A stretch of 38,750 nucleotides of DNA from Thermoleophilia bacterium (GTDB taxonomy: Bacteria; Actinomycetota; Thermoleophilia; UBA2241). The notes under the pieces were generated by a model. It saw nothing but the letters and a program-made list of their open reading frames with translations. It was not told the DNA's origin and ran no database searches. The stretch spans positions 1 to 38,750 of the forward strand of contig JADGPQ010000005.1 in assembly GCA_017882325.1 (NCBI GenBank), written 5' to 3'. Within the stretch, counting starts at the first letter, position 1, and each line of letters starts with the position of its first letter. A program made the position numbers and the translations under genes. This document shows, piece by piece, positions 36,165 to 38,750 of this stretch.

Positions 36165-37529
36165 TCAGTCGTCGGCCGCCGTGTCCGCGGCGTCCGCCGC
36201 GTCTTCGGCGGCGGCCTCGTCGGCCTCGGTCATCTCGACCGGCACCGACGCGTCGGCGACGAAATCGACGGTCTTGGCCAGTAGCATTTCGTCGCGAACC
36301 GCCTCTTGCCTGCCCGATTCGCGCAGATCGGCGATGAGCTGCAGGGGGTCACCCTCCAGCGCCGCGGCATCGGTTTTGATGACCTCAAGCATCTCGTCGT
36401 CGCTCACGGAGAGACTCTCGGCCTTCGCGATCTGCTCGAGCACCAGACGGCGCTTGATGACGAGCTCAGCCTGCGGCCGCAGCTCTTCCTCCACCTGCTC
36501 CTCGGTCTTCTCGAGCACGCCCAGATAGACGTCCATGGTGAGGCCGCGCTCGCCCACGTTCTCCTCAAGCTCGTGATAGAGGTGATGCGCCTCGCGGTCG
36601 ATCATCGTGGAGGGCACCTCGACTGTGGCTTCCGCGACTGCCTTGTCGACGGCGGTAGCGCGGAACTCGCGGCGTACGCCCGCCTCGGCGGCAGCTTCCA
36701 TGCGGGTACGGATGTCGGCGCGCAGTTCCTCGAGCGTGTCGAACTCGCTGACATCGGCCGCGAACGCGTCGTCGAGCTCGGGGACGACCTTCGTCTTGAT
36801 CTCCTTCACGTTGACCTTGAAGGTCGCCGGCTGACCGGCAAGCTCCTCGGCCTCGTAGTCCTCTGGGAACGTGACGTCGAACACGACTTCCTCGCCACGC
36901 TGCGCCCCCACCAGAGCCTCCTCAAAGCCGGGAAGGAGGTGGCCGCGGCCGATCTCGAACATCTGATCGGCGCCTTGGGCGCCCTCGATCAGCCTACCGT
37001 CCTGCGAGCCCTCGAGGTCCATGAGCACGAAATCTTCTGTCTGCACCGCGCGGTCTTCGACGGGCTCGAGCTTGGCGAGCCGCTCCTGCAGCAAGGCGAG
37101 CTGCGCGTCGATCTGCGCCTCTGTGACCTCGACCCCGCGCCGTGGCACCTCGAGCCCCTTGTAGGCGCCGAGTTGGGGCACGGGCATGGTCTGGACCTTG
37201 AGCGAGAACGTGTAGCCGGCCGCCTCGTCGAGGGGACCGGCCTCAAGATCGGACGTGCCGACCGCGTCGTCGTACAGACCGGCCTCGCGCAGCGCCGTAT
37301 CGCCCCACTCAGGGATAGACTCCTCGAGCGTCTCGGCGCGCAGATAGTCGGCGCCGACCTGCCTGACCACCAGGTCCATGGGCACGCGGCCCTTGCGAAA
37401 GCCGGGGAGCACCATCTCGCCGCGGACCTTGGCGACGAGGCGGTCGTAGGCTTTCTTGACCGACTCGGCGGGGATCTCGACGGTAAGCTGGACCTCGTTC
37501 TCGGCTGTGGGATCGACCTTGGTTTTCAC
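36165..37529 (-). CDS. tig: Trigger factor
   Basis: [63 protein letters not shown]-like and C-terminal domains; immediately upstream of clpP. GTG start at 37529 chosen. Confidence 0.95.
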   Translation of the reverse strand: MKTKVDPTAENEVQLTVEIPAESVKKAYDRLVAKVRGEMVLPGFRKGRVPMDLVVRQVGADYLRAETLEESIPEWGDTALREAGLYDDAVGTSDLEAGPLDEAAGYTFSLKVQTMPVPQLGAYKGLEVPRRGVEVTEAQIDAQLALLQERLAKLEPVEDRAVQTEDFVLMDLEGSQDGRLIEGAQGADQMFEIGRGHLLPGFEEALVGAQRGEEVVFDVTFPEDYEAEELAGQPATFKVNVKEIKTKVVPELDDAFAADVSEFDTLEELRADIRTRMEAAAEAGVRREFRATAVDKAVAEATVEVPSTMIDREAHHLYHELEENVGERGLTMDVYLGVLEKTEEQVEEELRPQAELVIKRRLVLEQIAKAESLSVSDDEMLEVIKTDAAALEGDPLQLIADLRESGRQEAVRDEMLLAKTVDFVADASVPVEMTEADEAAAEDAADAADTAADD

Positions 37530-37624
37530 TCTGGGTTCTCCGTCTCTGCGATTGGCGGCCGCCGATGCGTCGTGCGCCGGCATCCGCTTTGTGGTCCGTG
37601 CGGGGGTCAGGCCAAAGCCTGTGG

Positions 37625-37708
37625 TGCGGGTGAGAGGACTTGAACCTCCACGAGCAAGAGCTCACCAGATCCTAAGTCTAGCGCGTCTACCAGTTCCGCC
37701 ACACCCGC
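37625..37708 (-). tRNA. tRNA-Leu(TAG)
   Basis: GCGGGTGTGGCGGAACTGGTAGACGCGCTAGACTTAGGATCTGGTGAGC...GTTCAAGTCCTCTCACCCGC, long variable arm, anticodon TAG, encoded CCA (37622-37624). Confidence 0.95.
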
Positions 37709-37763
37709 ACGGCGTTAACGTCGACGGCCGGCGCTCGCGCCGGCCGGTGCATCGCGTAGATGG

Positions 37764-37837
37764 GGTGAAGGACGGGATTCGAACCCGCGACCGCCGGGAC
37801 CACAACCCGGAGCTCTGCCAGCTGAGCTACCTTCACC
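37764..37837 (-). tRNA. tRNA-His(GTG)
   Basis: GGTGAAGGTAGCTCAGCTGGCAGAGCTCCGGGTTGTGGTCCCGG...GTTCGAATCCCGTCCTTCACC; anticodon GTG, G-1:C73, encoded CCA. Confidence 0.95.
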
Positions 37838-37934
37838 ACCGGTCACCGCTGACGGCAGGCGCCGGGTCGACCCGGCGCCGGACCGCGCGGTCGACGTAGA
37901 AGGATACCACGGGCGCGAGCGGGCGTCACACGGA

Positions 37935-37966
37935 GGCAGCCGGCTCTCCCGCGGCGGCCGGCTGCC
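37935..37966. terminator. Stem-loop between tRNA-Arg and tRNA-His (GGCAGCCGGC-N12-GCCGGCTGCC)
   Basis: Perfect 10-bp inverted repeat in the intergenic region; no T-tract. Confidence 0.4.
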
Positions 37967-38024
37967 GCTCGCGGGCCGGTTCGGCAAGCGAGCAGCACCG
38001 TTGTGTTCAGGGCAGTGTAGGTGG

Positions 38025-38098
38025 CGCGCCCGGCAGGATTCGAACCTGCGACCTGAAGATTAGAAGTCTCCTGCTCTATCCAGCTGAGCTACGGGCGC
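38025..38098 (-). tRNA. tRNA-Arg(TCT)
   Basis: GCGCCCGTAGCTCAGCTGGATAGAGCAGGAGACTTCTAATCTTCAGGTCGCAGGTTCGAATCCTGCCGGGCGC; anticodon TCT, encoded CCA. Confidence 0.95.
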
Positions 38099-38163
38099 GG
38101 GAGATGCTTATTGCTTGGCGACCGCGCTTAGAGCGGTCGCGGCGAACAGAAGGCGGACGATGG

Positions 38164-38236
38164 AGCGGGAGACGGGTCTCGAACCCGCGACCCTCAGCTT
38201 GGAAGGCTGATGCTCTACCAACTGAGCTACTCCCGC
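38164..38236 (-). tRNA. tRNA-Gly(TCC)
   Basis: GCGGGAGTAGCTCAGTTGGTAGAGCATCAGCCTTCCAAGCTGAGGGTCGCGGGTTCGAGACCCGTCTCCCGC; anticodon TCC, discriminator T, encoded CCA. Confidence 0.95.
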
Positions 38237-38253
38237 CCAGAGAGATGTGCTGG

Positions 38254-38327
38254 TCGGGACGGGCGGATTCGAACCGCCGACCCCCTGCTCCCAAAGCAGG
38301 TGCGCTACCAGGCTGCGCCACGTCCCG
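38254..38327 (-). tRNA. tRNA-Pro(TGG)
   Basis: CGGGACGTGGCGCAGCCTGGTAGCGCACCTGCTTTGGGAGCAGGGGGTCGGCGGTTCGAATCCGCCCGTCCCG; anticodon TGG, encoded CCA. Confidence 0.95.
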
Positions 38328-38418
38328 GCGCCGAGCAAGTATACCGCACGCACGCCACGCTCACCCTGCGAGTGGCCTGACGTCGGGATTCGGGCCCGGC
38401 GCGCGAAGCCCTGCGCCC

Positions 38419-38750
38419 TTACTCCTCGAGGTAGGGCAGCGTGAGACGGTCGCCGGGCGACACGGTGGACGCGTCGAGGTGATTGGCCTCGCGGATCTTG
38501 TAGACGGCGCGGCGCACGTTGACGTCGGCGCCGTACTCGTGAGCGGCGATGCTCCACAGCGTGTCGCCGCCGCTCACGACGTACTGGTGACCGGTGTAGA
38601 CGCTGGCGTCGGTGCCGGCGTGGGCGACGCGCACACCGGCCCACACCGCGACGAAGATGAGGAGCAGGAACACGAGGAAGCGCAGGAGGCCGGCGAGGCG
38701 GCGCCGGCGAAGCTGGCGCCGGCCGGCCCGGCTGTTCGCGCGCCGCCCAA
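38419..38750 (-). CDS. Membrane-anchored LysM-domain protein (5' end beyond window)
   Basis: Frame open to the window edge: ...RRQLRRRRLAGLLRFLVFLLLIFVAVWAGVRVAHAG...HQYVVSGGDTLWSIAAHEYGADVNVRRAVYKIREANHLDASTVSPGDRLTLPYLEE; one TM plus LysM. Confidence 0.8.
   Translation of the reverse strand, partial: GRRANSRAGRRQLRRRRLAGLLRFLVFLLLIFVAVWAGVRVAHAGTDASVYTGHQYVVSGGDTLWSIAAHEYGADVNVRRAVYKIREANHLDASTVSPGDRLTLPYLEE

Noticed and set aside
37622-38327. tRNA cluster as an integration site with a mobile element
   Set aside because: Intergenic gaps are short, no integrase or direct repeat of a tRNA 3' end is visible, and tig-clpP follows normally.

Overview
The window is a GC-rich stretch of bacterial chromosome, probably a deep-branching actinobacterium (Thermoleophilia/Rubrobacter-like); this assignment is inferred from gene content and order. 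It is almost entirely core genome on the minus strand. In minus-strand transcription order it contains: a LysM protein; tRNA-Pro(TGG), Gly(TCC), Arg(TCT), His(GTG), Leu(TAG); tig-clpP-clpX-lon; a small Zn-ribbon ORF; a CGNR regulator with a divergent plus-strand micro-ORF unit; valS-folC; a small membrane ORF and a DUF2867 remnant; a Zn-ribbon membrane protein; ndk-maf-mreB-mreC-mreD-PBP2-rodA; a DUF697-like protein; a TIGR03960/TIGR03936-type radical SAM pair; RNase E/G; rplU-rpmA-obg-proB-proA-nadD-yqeK; a LytR_C/LCP-like protein; rsfS; a CAP-domain protein; dinB; an EF-G-like GTPase; and pdxS (3' truncated). No CRISPR array, prophage, transposon or obvious defence island is visible. The best leads are: (i) a 30-bp perfect palindrome inside lon, where both strands encode [10 protein letters not shown]; (ii) a Gram-positive-type LexA box over the dinB start and probable TSS, implying a leaderless SOS promoter; (iii) a CGNR regulator divergent from a roughly 460-nt unit with two tiny basic ORFs, ending in a 20-bp perfect hairpin; (iv) a probable AUA start for mreB; (v) a DUF2867 C-terminal remnant in frame behind an amber codon. 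All calls are by eye from the sequence and the supplied ORF track; no database search was run.
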